From Pedosphaera sp. (lineage in GTDB: Bacteria > Verrucomicrobiota > Verrucomicrobiia > Limisphaerales > JADLHS01), in NCBI GenBank assembly GCA_009695195.1, contig SIBJ01000001.1, positions 157,110 to 221,109 of the forward strand: a DNA stretch of 64,000 nucleotides. Direction: 5' to 3'. The position numbers were made by a program, and so were the translations under genes. The notes beneath the pieces are model-generated. The model ran no database searches, was not told where the DNA came from, and was given only the letters and a program-made list of their open reading frames with translations. The first letter of the stretch is position 1. The number at the start of each line of letters is the position of its first letter. Of this stretch, positions 15,748-25,100 are shown in pieces.

Positions 15748-17592
15748 TTACTTCACGTCCAGTTCGCCAACCCAAGTCCGCTCGCCGCCCTGATTATCCT
15801 GCACCGAGCAGGCGATTTGCTTTTTGCCGGTTGAATCAAATTCGTATTCCACCGCCGTCTCGCGGTTGAAACTGTAACCGCGCGTCGAGGTGAACCGTTG
15901 CCGGTAGTCGAAATCCCATTGCACGTTGGCGAGCTTGCCGTCGGGGTTCAGGCTCACCGATTCGCTGACATCGAACCGATACTTCCTCGCGCCGATGCGC
16001 GTCATCTCCACGCGAACTTCCGGTGGCTGGATGAAACTCAAAAGCTCCGCGTAATCCTTGTGCTTGTTCGTGATGTGCTCGCGGAATTCCTTGTCTTCCA
16101 GCCGCACGAGATTGAGCCGGACGAAATCAATCCGCTTGTTCTCTCTCGCCTTGAGGATTTCGGCGGCGCGGCGCGCTTCGATGTCGAAATTCCAGCCGAG
16201 CATCACGCCAAACTCCGTGCGCTTCTCCTCGAAAATCGCCTGCGCGAATTTTCTCACGTCCTCCTTGCCGATTTGCGATTTGCGCGACGGCTCGCCGACG
16301 AAAAGCGGGACGCCAGTGCGAAGGCCGTGGATGTTTGCCGCCGCGCTTTCCGTCCGTCCGCCGTAAGCCTCGATGACAAATTTTCGGAAATCATTGGCGG
16401 CCAGTTTTTCCAGCCGCGGCGATTCATAGACGCCCCAATGCTCAACGGTAAAATCAGGCGCGGCGAGGATAGTCGCATTTTCTTCGACTACGCGCGTGAT
16501 GCGATCTGCCGTTATTGCTGTGGCGATGCGCGACTGGTCACAGGCGATCCATCGCCGATTCAATCGCTGCGCTACGGCTGGCGTTGTCCCGCCGCCACCG
16601 AAGAAGTCTGCGACAACATCATTTTCATTGGAAGAGCCTTTGATAATGCGTTCCAACAATGCTTCGGGTTTTTGCGTGGGATACCCAATTCGCTCCTTTG
16701 CCATTCCGTTAATTGTCGCAACATACCAAACATCCGTGGGCAAGGCTTGTTCACTGCTTCCGCGCTTGTTGTGATCTCGAATCAGTGCTCCGCTGTATTC
16801 CAATCGTTTTAGCGTGCCTTCGGTAAGCTTTCTGTCCTCAAGGACTTCATTGGCGTTGAACGTGAATTTTGGAGTTTTTGTGTAGAACAAAATATCATCA
16901 TGCTTCCGATTCCACCGCTTGTCGGTTCTGACGCCCCATGAATAGTTCCAAATGATGTGGGCTTTGAAGCCAGCGTCGTTTCCATCAGAACCTCCGCTGC
17001 CGAAAATCTTATCCATCTCGACTTTCACATAATGGCAGGCGTGCCAATCAAGGTGGACGTAGATTGAGCCGGTGTCTTTTAGAAGCCGCTTCATCTCAAA
17101 GAGCCGCGTGTTGAGCCAGACGAGATAGCCCGGCATCCCGCCTTCCCAGATGTCGGAGAACGACCGCACTTCGTTCTTGTCGCCAAAAATCACGTTGTAA
17201 TTGCGCCCGGAGAAAAACGGCGGGTCAACGTAGATGAGGTCAATGGACTTGCTCGGCAGTTGCCGCATGACGTGCAGGTTGTCGCCGAAAAAAAGCCGGT
17301 TCGCGCCCGTGGGAAACAACGGTGTCGGCTCGAATTTTTTGCCGTGCCCGAAACTCTCGCGCTTCACTTCCTGAAACGGCAGGTAGATGCGCGGGTAGGC
17401 GTGCTCGAATTTCGTGACCTTCGTTTCGCGGCGCTTGGTCTCGATCTCGTAGCCGAGCGGCGCTTCATCCAGCGGCAGCGCGCCAAACCGCGCCGGCAGC
17501 TTGTAGAAGTCGGATTGATCCGGGATTTCGATTTCGGCCGGCGGTGGCTGCGCCTCCACCGCCGTCTTGCCCGTGGATTTAAGAATAGACAT
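15748..17592 (-). CDS. Type III-like N6-adenine DNA methyltransferase (Mod)
   Basis: A 614-residue beta-class methyltransferase. Motif IV DPPFF (123-127) precedes motif [15 protein letters not shown] (about 330), the order expected for the class. The text between and after contains the target-recognition region. Mod both protects the host and gives sequence recognition to the restriction complex with the helicase and TnsA-like nuclease that follow. The C-terminal part (about 400-614) is a less conserved domain that may bind Res. The start [15 protein letters not shown] is the first good ATG. Hairpins lie just upstream. Confidence 0.9.
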   Translation of the reverse strand: MSILKSTGKTAVEAQPPPAEIEIPDQSDFYKLPARFGALPLDEAPLGYEIETKRRETKVTKFEHAYPRIYLPFQEVKRESFGHGKKFEPTPLFPTGANRLFFGDNLHVMRQLPSKSIDLIYVDPPFFSGRNYNVIFGDKNEVRSFSDIWEGGMPGYLVWLNTRLFEMKRLLKDTGSIYVHLDWHACHYVKVEMDKIFGSGGSDGNDAGFKAHIIWNYSWGVRTDKRWNRKHDDILFYTKTPKFTFNANEVLEDRKLTEGTLKRLEYSGALIRDHNKRGSSEQALPTDVWYVATINGMAKERIGYPTQKPEALLERIIKGSSNENDVVADFFGGGGTTPAVAQRLNRRWIACDQSRIATAITADRITRVVEENATILAAPDFTVEHWGVYESPRLEKLAANDFRKFVIEAYGGRTESAAANIHGLRTGVPLFVGEPSRKSQIGKEDVRKFAQAIFEEKRTEFGVMLGWNFDIEARRAAEILKARENKRIDFVRLNLVRLEDKEFREHITNKHKDYAELLSFIQPPEVRVEMTRIGARKYRFDVSESVSLNPDGKLANVQWDFDYRQRFTSTRGYSFNRETAVEYEFDSTGKKQIACSVQDNQGGERTWVGELDVK

Positions 17593-17649
17593 GGCTGTTC
17601 GCTCGCGCGCGAATCAGCCTGCTGTGGTGGTGACTGTCCTCTGTGAGAA

Positions 17650-17711
17650 CTCCGGTGCCTGAAAGAAAAATGGGACGCACTTACTTGCGTCCCACATCAG
17701 GCACCTCGGAG
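17650..17711. repeat. Nested hairpin upstream of the restriction operon
   Basis: Outer arms CTCCGGTGCCTGA and TCAGGCACCTCGGAG enclose an inner near-palindrome TGGGACGCACTTACTTGCGTCCCA (17671-17694, written as two halves TGGGACGCACTT and ACTTGCGTCCCA). The pattern resembles REP-type palindromes mobilised by IS200-like transposases. No such transposase is in the window. Confidence 0.6.
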
Positions 17712-17717
17712 GGCCCA

Positions 17718-17773
17718 CAGGAGAACGCTTTCAGCGCGCCCCGGTTGGGGCGCGCTTCAAACGCTGTCTCCTG
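17718..17773. repeat. Strong hairpin with 9-bp GC stem
   Basis: Perfect stem GCGCGCCCC (17734-17742) and GGGGCGCGC (17747-17755) around a GGTT loop, extended outward by CAGGAGA and TCTCCTG. It is the second of two adjacent hairpins in the 530-base spacer before agmatine deiminase. That spacer also holds a CCGTGTTCATTCGTGTCATC element at 17985-18015 and no visible gene. Confidence 0.65.
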
Positions 17774-18122
17774 CACGAAATTTCCGAGGTTTCGATGTGG
17801 ACAGCAGCCGAAGCTGCGCAAAATGATTTAGTTAAATTGGTTTTCTGGTCGTTTTGTTTTTTATCCGACGCGGCGAGATTACGGCGGCGGGCGGCGAATG
17901 GAAAGAGGGAGTTTGGAAGTTGTAGTTCCGCCCCGCCATTCGCGGGACGCCCCCGGACCAGCTGAAGCCGCAACTCCGAACGAATCCGTGTTCATTCGTG
18001 TCATCCGTGGTTAAAAATTCTCTGTGCGCTTTGCGTTCTTTTGCGGCGAATAGTTTCAGAGTGTTTGGTGCGTTTCGTGGTTTGCCAATTTGTGTCACCC
18101 GTTTATTCTGCGCGCCGCAGCT

Positions 18123-19232
18123 ATGGCGAATTTGAAACCCACAGACGGAGAAACCCCCGCCGCGCTCGGCTACGCGATGCCGGCGGAATGGGAAAAACAC
18201 GCGGCCACCTGGCTCGGCTGGCCGCACAATGAATCCGACTGGCCGGACAAGCTGGACACGATCCGCTGGGTGTACGCCGAGATGGTGCGGAAAATTTCCG
18301 CGGGCGAAATGGTGCGGCTGCTCGTGCGCAACCGCGCGGAGGCGAAGTTCGCGGGCAGCTATCTCAAGCGGGCGAATTGTGATTTGAAGAAAGTTCAGTT
18401 CGTCGTGCATCCGACCAATCGCGGGTGGACGCGGGATAGCGGGCCGATTCATGTCGTGCGGAAACATCCAACATCCAACATCCAACATCCAACATCGAAT
18501 GAGGAAACCGCCATCGTGCATTTCCATTTCAATGCCTGGGCGAAGTACAAAAACTGGCAGCTCGATACGAAAGTGCCGGAGACGGCGGCGAAGGTGTTGA
18601 AGCGGCGGCTGTTCGACGCGCAGTTCAACGAAAAAAAAATCGTCATTGAAGGCGGCGGCATCGAGGTGAACGGGCGCGGGACGTTGCTGACGACGGAGCA
18701 ATGTTATTTGCACCCGAAAATCCAGGTGCGAAATCCCGGCATGACGAGGGCGCAATACGACGGGCAATTCAAAAAATATCTCGGCGTGACGAACGTGCTC
18801 TGGCTCGCGGCCGGCCCGGTGGGCGACGACACGCACGGGCACATTGACGACATCTGTCGGTTCGTGAACCCAACGACGCTCGTGCTCATCAAGGAAACGA
18901 ACCGGCGCGATGTCAACTTCCCGCCGCTCGCGGAGAATTGGGAGCGTGTGCAGGATTTCCGGCTGGAAGACGGTTCCAAGCCCGAAGTCATCGCGCTGCC
19001 AATGCCCGCGCCGCTCCATCACAAGGACTGGCGCTTGCCCGCGAGCTACGCGAATTTTTACATCTGCAACGCGTGCGTGATGGTGCCGACGTTCAATGAT
19101 CCAAACGACCGCGTCGCGCTCGGCATCCTGGGCGAGTTGTTCCGCGATCGTCCGGTGGTCGGCATCCACGCGGTGGATCTGGTGCTGGGATTTGGTTCCC
19201 TGCATTGTTTGACGCAACAGGAGCCGGCGTGA
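18123..19232 (+). CDS. aguA: Agmatine deiminase
   Basis: Hydrolyses agmatine to N-carbamoylputrescine, a step from arginine to putrescine. The 369-residue protein starts at MANLKPTDGETPAALGYAMP. The frame is open 11 codons further upstream. Landmarks are TWLGWPHNESDW, WTRDSGPIHVV, IEGGGIEVNGRG, HGHIDDICRFV and, at the end, GSLHCLTQQEP with the catalytic cysteine. An odd stretch KHPTSNIQHPTSN (about residues 114-126) is encoded by tandem CATCCAA heptamers and is not part of the normal family sequence. It is in frame and may be tolerated in a surface loop. The polyamine genes upstream fit the role. Confidence 0.9.
   Translation: MANLKPTDGETPAALGYAMPAEWEKHAATWLGWPHNESDWPDKLDTIRWVYAEMVRKISAGEMVRLLVRNRAEAKFAGSYLKRANCDLKKVQFVVHPTNRGWTRDSGPIHVVRKHPTSNIQHPTSNEETAIVHFHFNAWAKYKNWQLDTKVPETAAKVLKRRLFDAQFNEKKIVIEGGGIEVNGRGTLLTTEQCYLHPKIQVRNPGMTRAQYDGQFKKYLGVTNVLWLAAGPVGDDTHGHIDDICRFVNPTTLVLIKETNRRDVNFPPLAENWERVQDFRLEDGSKPEVIALPMPAPLHHKDWRLPASYANFYICNACVMVPTFNDPNDRVALGILGELFRDRPVVGIHAVDLVLGFGSLHCLTQQEPA
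18465..18499 (+). repeat. CATCCAA heptamer array inside agmatine deiminase
   Basis: Four CATCCAA units in a row followed by a CATCGAA variant (35 bases). The same wording appears in intergenic repeats (CCAACATCC at 11808-11816). The array is translated as HPTSNIQHPTSN in the middle of a conserved enzyme, so it looks like an in-frame insertion and expansion. Confidence 0.75.
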
Positions 19233-19317
19233 GGGCGGAAAAGTTTTTCCGTCAGCGCGCTTGCTTTGCCGAAGCTCAGGGACTATTCCTTTTCTCACAA
19301 CACCTGTTGCAGACACG

Positions 19318-19992
19318 ATGAGCGTCGCGAAAACGAAAATCAAAATTCTGTTGGTGGACGACCATCCGGTGGTGCGCAAGGGGCTTTGTTCCTGCCTGTC
19401 AAATTGCGAACACATCAAAGTCGTCGGCGAAGCCGGCGATGGCGCAGAAGCGATCCGGAAGGTGAAGGAGTTGGCGCCGGACATCGTGCTCCTGGACATC
19501 AACATGCCCGGCGTGGACGGTCTGGCGGTGACGGAAACCGTCCGCAAAGAATCGCCGCAAACCAAGGTGCTGGTACTTTCGATGCACAGCAATCGCGAGT
19601 ACGTGTTGCGCATCGTGAAGGCGGGCGCGCGCGGCTACGTGCTCAAAGACGCACCGACCGATGAACTCATCAAGGCCATCGAAACCGTCCAGGCCGGCGA
19701 TGCATTTTTCAGTCCCAGCGTTGCGCGCATCGCGCTTAATCAGTACGTCTCGGAATCCGACCACATGGACCCGTTGTCGCGGTTGAGCGACCGGGAGCGG
19801 GAGGTTTTGGTCCACATTGCCGAGGGGAAGAGCAATAAGGAAATCGCGACCTTGCTCGGCATCGGCGTGCGCACGATCGAGACCCATCGCGAGCGGGTGA
19901 TGCGCAAGCTGGACATTCACAGCGTGGCCGGGCTGACCAAATTCACCATCGCGCACGGGTTGATCTCGCTCGACTCCGAATCCAACCGTTGA
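19318..19992 (+). CDS. NarL/FixJ-family response regulator
   Basis: A 224-residue two-domain regulator starting at MSVAKTKIKILLVDDHPV. The receiver domain has the acidic pair DD14-15, phospho-acceptor Asp60 in VLLDINMPG and the conserved Lys in YVLKDAP. A LuxR-type helix-turn-helix follows (LSDREREVLVHIAEGKSNKE, about 160-180, then TIETHRERVMRKLDI). No histidine kinase is adjacent, so it is an orphan and its signal is unknown. A leading stretch of 19 codons upstream in frame is not conserved-looking and was left out. Confidence 0.92.
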   Translation: MSVAKTKIKILLVDDHPVVRKGLCSCLSNCEHIKVVGEAGDGAEAIRKVKELAPDIVLLDINMPGVDGLAVTETVRKESPQTKVLVLSMHSNREYVLRIVKAGARGYVLKDAPTDELIKAIETVQAGDAFFSPSVARIALNQYVSESDHMDPLSRLSDREREVLVHIAEGKSNKEIATLLGIGVRTIETHRERVMRKLDIHSVAGLTKFTIAHGLISLDSESNR

Positions 19993-20045
19993 GCGCGTCG
20001 CGTCTCAATGGAAGGGTCGCCAGTTTTCCGCGGAAGTAACCTCCC

Positions 20046-21752
20046 ATGAAGTCTTCGCCCGAGGTACCCCAATCCGCCAGCACCAGCGCCACCCGGCGAT
20101 GGTTGATTGTGGCGCTGGCGTTGGTGGCCATTCTGACGGGCGGATACTTCTTCGCCCGCCCCGCTTATCGCGCCGTAAAAAAGTGGCGCTCGCAAAGGCT
20201 CGCGGCGCAGGCCGCGCAATTCTTGTCGCACGGTGATTGGAAGACGGCGCGCGCCAAGGCCCAGGCGGCGATGCTGCTTGCGCCGGGCGAACCCACCGCC
20301 CTGCGCGCGATGGCGCAGGTGTTGACCCGCGGCACAAACCCGCCGCCCTGGCAATGGTGGCAACGCTTGGTGGAAACCGGCCAGGCCACCGTCGCGGACC
20401 GGCGGACGTTTGTGGAGCAGGCACTGCGAGCGGGCGCCACGGCTTCGGCGGTGAAGGAGTTGGACAAACTGTTGCAAGAAGCGCCGAGTCATCCGGTGAA
20501 TTTATGGCTGGGTGCGCAGTTCTTTGCGATGGCCGGCGACCGGGAGCAGACGATGTACTACGCGGCGCGGGCGCACCTCAACGACCCGACGAACCAGCAG
20601 TATCAATTGTTCCTCGCGAGTCTGCGATTCGACTCGGCGCAACCCGAGCAACGCTTCGCAGCGCACTCGAATGTGTGGGAGATCGCGACGGACAAAAGTG
20701 CGATGGGATTGGAGGCGTTGAGTTTTCTCGCCCAAAGGCGCGAGGTGACTTCCGAACAGCGGCAGCGACTCATCGCGCTGCTGCGGGCGCACCCGGCGAA
20801 AACCACCGCCCACGAGTTGCTCGCGCTCGGCCTGCAACTCCTGGTGACGCCGGAACAACGGGGAGTTTTGCTGGACGACGCGGCGGCGCAGTTCAAAGCC
20901 AGCGACGCCGAAACGCGGCTCGCCTTCGCCGTCTGGCTTAACCAGAACAGCGAGTGCAATCGCACGCTCGAACTCCTGCCGCTCGCGGAGGCGCTCAAGC
21001 GAAAGGATTTTTTTCTTTCACACGCGGACGCCCTGGCGGCGCTCGGACAATGGGACGCGCTGAAAAAGATTTTTGAAACCAAACAGACGCCGCTGGAGCA
21101 GCCCTACGCCGAAGCGTTCCGCGCCCGGTGCGAGAAGGAATTGCGGAACGGCGCGCTGGCGGATCTGCACTGGCGCCAGGCCGTCCGCACGGCGGAGCGG
21201 AACCCGGAACAATTGATGTGGCTCGCGTCGTACGCCGAGAAGTGCGCGGAGTTCGATACGGCGAAGCGGGCATTGCGTTCGCTGATCGCGTGCGTCGAGA
21301 ATCCGCGGCCCGCCTTCCAGCTTTTGGAGCGTGTGACGGAACGTGCCGGCCCGACGGCCGAGTTGCGCGATCTGCTCGGCGAGATGGCGAATCGCTGGCC
21401 CGACGACGCGGCGTATCAAAATGATTTCGCGTACTTGAATGCGCTGCTGAACACCGGCGTGGCGGCCGCGGCCGAAACCGCCGGGAAGCTGGTGGGCCCG
21501 CGGCCCGAAAATCTGGCGCATCGCACCACCCTCGCGCTGGCCCATTATCGGCAGGGCGATTATCCCGGTGCCCTGAAAGCCTATGGCGGACGCGACTTCA
21601 ACTGGCCCGGTGCGCTGGCGAACCAGCGCGCGGTTTACGCCGCCGTGCTCGCCGCCAACGACCGCGCGAGCGAAGCGCGCGAGCTGGCACGAAACATTCC
21701 GCGGGAGCAACTGCGCGCGGAAGAACTCGAGTTGATTCAAGGTTTGCGCTGA
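20046..21752 (+). CDS. Membrane-anchored TPR-like protein
   Basis: A 568-residue protein with one N-terminal membrane segment (LIVALALVAILTGGYFFARP, about residues 20-39) after a short polar lead. A long helical, Ala/Leu/Arg-rich region follows with the rhythm of TPR or PEP-CTERM system TPR proteins, for example AQFLSHGDWKTARAKAQAAM and ALAHYRQGDYPGALKAYGG. It is probably anchored in the inner membrane with the repeats in the periplasm. It stands directly before the PEP-CTERM protein. A link to that export system is possible but unproven. Confidence 0.75.
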   Translation: MKSSPEVPQSASTSATRRWLIVALALVAILTGGYFFARPAYRAVKKWRSQRLAAQAAQFLSHGDWKTARAKAQAAMLLAPGEPTALRAMAQVLTRGTNPPPWQWWQRLVETGQATVADRRTFVEQALRAGATASAVKELDKLLQEAPSHPVNLWLGAQFFAMAGDREQTMYYAARAHLNDPTNQQYQLFLASLRFDSAQPEQRFAAHSNVWEIATDKSAMGLEALSFLAQRREVTSEQRQRLIALLRAHPAKTTAHELLALGLQLLVTPEQRGVLLDDAAAQFKASDAETRLAFAVWLNQNSECNRTLELLPLAEALKRKDFFLSHADALAALGQWDALKKIFETKQTPLEQPYAEAFRARCEKELRNGALADLHWRQAVRTAERNPEQLMWLASYAEKCAEFDTAKRALRSLIACVENPRPAFQLLERVTERAGPTAELRDLLGEMANRWPDDAAYQNDFAYLNALLNTGVAAAAETAGKLVGPRPENLAHRTTLALAHYRQGDYPGALKAYGGRDFNWPGALANQRAVYAAVLAANDRASEARELARNIPREQLRAEELELIQGLR

Positions 21753-22067
21753 CCCCGCGTGTAGTCCCACCGCGCGCCCGGGCTTCCCCCAGCGTGATTT
21801 CTACGCATTTTCTCCCGCCGTGATTGTACTGAAACGAGCGGGAATCTCTCAGGTTGAAGGCCCGCACCCATCAACTAGAGCATTATCGGAAATGATGTAG
21901 CGGCTTGCTGTGAGGAATACCCTGTATTTACGGGTGCTTTTTACGAATGATAGCTACGTGTTCAGCGGAAACGCTCTAAGGTTTCGTGTGATGTAATTGC
22001 AAAGGAGATCAGCCGGAGCAGTACACCCGAAAAAAAAGACGCTTTGAGAACTAATCTTCATGTTCCG

Positions 22068-22140
22068 CCAGCCTTAAAGTCCGGCGCAAGCCCGGCTGCT
22101 GGCCGCAAAGCTGCTATTTCCGGCGCGAGAAGTAGGACGA
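22068..22140 (+). promoter_or_regulatory. Possible structured leader (GEMM-like) before the PEP-CTERM gene
   Basis: The leader contains GGCGCAAGCCCGGCTGCTGG followed by CCGCAAAGCTGC. This loosely resembles the GGCAAACC...CGCAAAGCC core of c-di-GMP-I riboswitches, but the downstream half of that motif is not clear. Upstream, 21880-21990 holds small hairpins (ACCCTGTATTTACGGGT and an AGAGC/GCTCT pair). I see no gene in 21753-22148. Confidence 0.25.
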
Positions 22141-22148
22141 ACTCCGAC

Positions 22149-25100
22149 ATGATGATGAGGAAATGGCTGACAATTTTGGCGACGGTGCTTTTGCTTGGTG
22201 AAATCACCGGAGCAAACGCGGCCAACAAGACTTGGAACGGCGGTGGCGGCGACAACAACTGGCAGACCGGTGGCGACTGGGGCGGCACGGCGCCGTCCGC
22301 CGGCGACTCGTTGTTCTTCGGTGGCAGCACCCGGCTGACCACAACCAACAACTTCGCCGCCAACACCAGCTTCGTCGGCCTCACCTTCAACAGTGGCGCC
22401 GGTGCTTTTACGCTTTGGGGCAACGCCATTAACTTGGGTGGTGGCATTACCAACAGCAGCACGAGCCTCCAGACCATCAATCTGAATCTCGTCCTCACTG
22501 GTACTCGTACGATCAACAGTGCCAGTGGCGACATCAGCATCGGCGGCGTCATCTCGGAGACGGGCGGCACCTTCGGGATCACCAAAGTCGGTACCGGCAC
22601 GCTCACGCTCAGCGGCGCCAATAGCTACAGCGGCGACACCACGATCAGCGCCGGCACACTCAAGCTCGGCGCGTCCAGCGTGTTTGCCAACGGCAGTGGC
22701 AAGGGCAACGTGATCGTCAACGGCACCTTCGACCTCAACGGCTTCAACGACACCATCAACGCTTTGAGCGGCAGCGGCACGGTGGACAACACCGCCGCGG
22801 GCACGTCCACCTTCACCGTCGAGGACAACAACACGACCAGCACCTTCAGCGGCGTCGTCAAGAACACTGGCGGCGCGTTGACGCTCAGCAAAATCGGCAC
22901 GGGCACGTTGACGCTGAGCGGTGCGAATACTTACAGCGGCGGCACAACGATCAGCGCGGGCACTCTCCTGATTGGCAACACCAGCGCACTGGGCACCGGC
23001 AGCGTTACGCTCACCGGCGGCACGCTGGAGTTGAATGGCAACAACATCTCGATCGCAAACCTTTCCGGCACCGGTGGCAGCGTCAACGAGAAGAACAACA
23101 CCACCAGTTCCACGATCACGGCTGGTTCGGACAACACGAGCACGACTTACAGCGGCACCTTCGGTACTGTCGGCGGCAACTCGAACACGAAAATTACCTT
23201 GATCAAGAGCGGCACCGGAACGCTGACCCTTGATACCGGCAACAACAGCGGCACCGATAAATCCATGACGGTAAATGCCGGCGTGTTGCGGATCAACCTC
23301 GCCAACTCGCTCGGCGGCGGAAACCTCAATCTCAACGGCGGCGTTCTTGGATTGGGTGTCGCTGATTTCACCCGCAGTTTGGGTACCGGCAACGGTCAGG
23401 TTCAGTTCGGCGGCAGTGGCGGATTCGCGGCCTACACCGCCGACCGAAATGTGAATTTGGGCGGAGCCGCCGCCGCCGTCACCTGGGGCAGCGGCAGCTT
23501 CGTGCCGACCGGTTCGACGCTGATTCTCGGTGCCAGTGACGCCGACAAGACCGTCACGTTTCAGAATCCAATCAGCTTCGCCAACACGGGCCGGACGATT
23601 CAAGTGGACGATGGTTCCGCCAGCGTGGATGCGGTCCTCAGCGGAATTTTGAGCAGCAGCGGCAGCAGCGGCGGTTTCACCAAGACCGGCAACGGCACAT
23701 TGTCGCTGACAGCCGTGAACACCTACACCGGGCCGACCACCATCAACGCCGGCACCGTTCAAGCCGACAACGCCAGCGCCTTCGGCACCAGCGCCATCAC
23801 GGTCAATTCAGCTACATTGAAGATCAATAACGTCAGCATCACGGCTGACAATCTGACTTTGAACAACGGCGCCACGCTGCTCGGCACCGGCGCCGGGGCC
23901 AGTTACAGCAAGAGCAGTTATCCCTCGATCGCCAGCGGCGCGAGCGTGACCTTCTCGACTTCCGCGAGCACCGATGTGTTGTCCATCAGCTCGGCGATTC
24001 GAAATGGCAACTCGTCCTCGCTCATCACCGTCAACGGCCCGGGCACCGTGGCCGTCTCCAGCGGTGCGACGGCGGCGGATGCGTTTGCCGGCTCGTGGAA
24101 AATCACCGCCGGCACGCTGCGGCTGACCGATGCCAATGCCCTCGGCAACCCCGGCAGCACGAGCCAGCGCCCGATTGAGCTGGCCGGCGGCACGCTGGAT
24201 TTGCGGGTCACCACCGGCAGCACGTTTTCGACGAACACCACCGTCTCGGCCAATGCCCTCGTCCTCGCCAACCGCGGCAGTTCCGGCGCGGGCGTGACCC
24301 ACAATCTCGGCACGTTGAGTATTGGCGCGAACACTCTGAGCATCGGGCCGGGCGGGAACGTCACAAGTGGAACGGAAGGTCTCACATTCGGTGCGACCAC
24401 GTTGTCCGGCAACGCGACCTTCGAAGTCACCAACAGCGCGAGCGCAGCCATGCAGGTCACGTTGGTCGCCGTGGGTGAAACCGGCGGCACGCGCTCGCTG
24501 ACGAAGACCGGCAACGGCACCTTGATCCTTGGCACCGCGAGCACCTATAGCGGCGACACAACCATCAGCGCCGGGACATTGAAGTTGGGTGCAGCGAACG
24601 TCATTCCCGATGGCAGTGGCAACGGCAACCTCACGGCCAATGGCACGCTTGATCTCGCTGGCTTCAGTGAAACGCTCAACGGGCTCTCCGGGTCGGGCAT
24701 CGTGGATAACACCAGCGCCAGCGCGGTCAGTTTCGCCGCGGGCAATAACAACCAGAGCAGCACCTTCAGCGGCGTGATCAAGAACACCGGCGGCGGCGCG
24801 CTCGCGCTGACCAAGACCGGCAGCGGCACGCTGACCTTGAGCGGCGCCAACCTTTACGGCGGCGTGACAACGGTCAGCGGCGGCATCCTCTCCGTGAACA
24901 CTCTCGCCAACGGCGGCAGCACCAGCGCCATCGGCAATTCCGCCAACTCGGCGGCCAATCTCGTGATTGACGGCGGCACGGTGCAATACACCGGCGGCGC
25001 GGTCAGCAGTGATCGTCTCTTCACCGTCGGCACTGGCGGCGCGACCATTGATGCCTCGGGAAGTGGCGCATTGAATCTCACCAGTTCCGGCGCGCTTGCT

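Noticed and set aside
18465..18499. Tandem units as a CRISPR-like array
   Set aside because: Seven-base units without spacers, inside a gene. No cas genes are present anywhere in the window.
17832..19613. 593-codon minus-strand ORF
   Set aside because: Antisense to agmatine deiminase, whose family motifs are clear. The ORF has no domain and contains a translated repeat.
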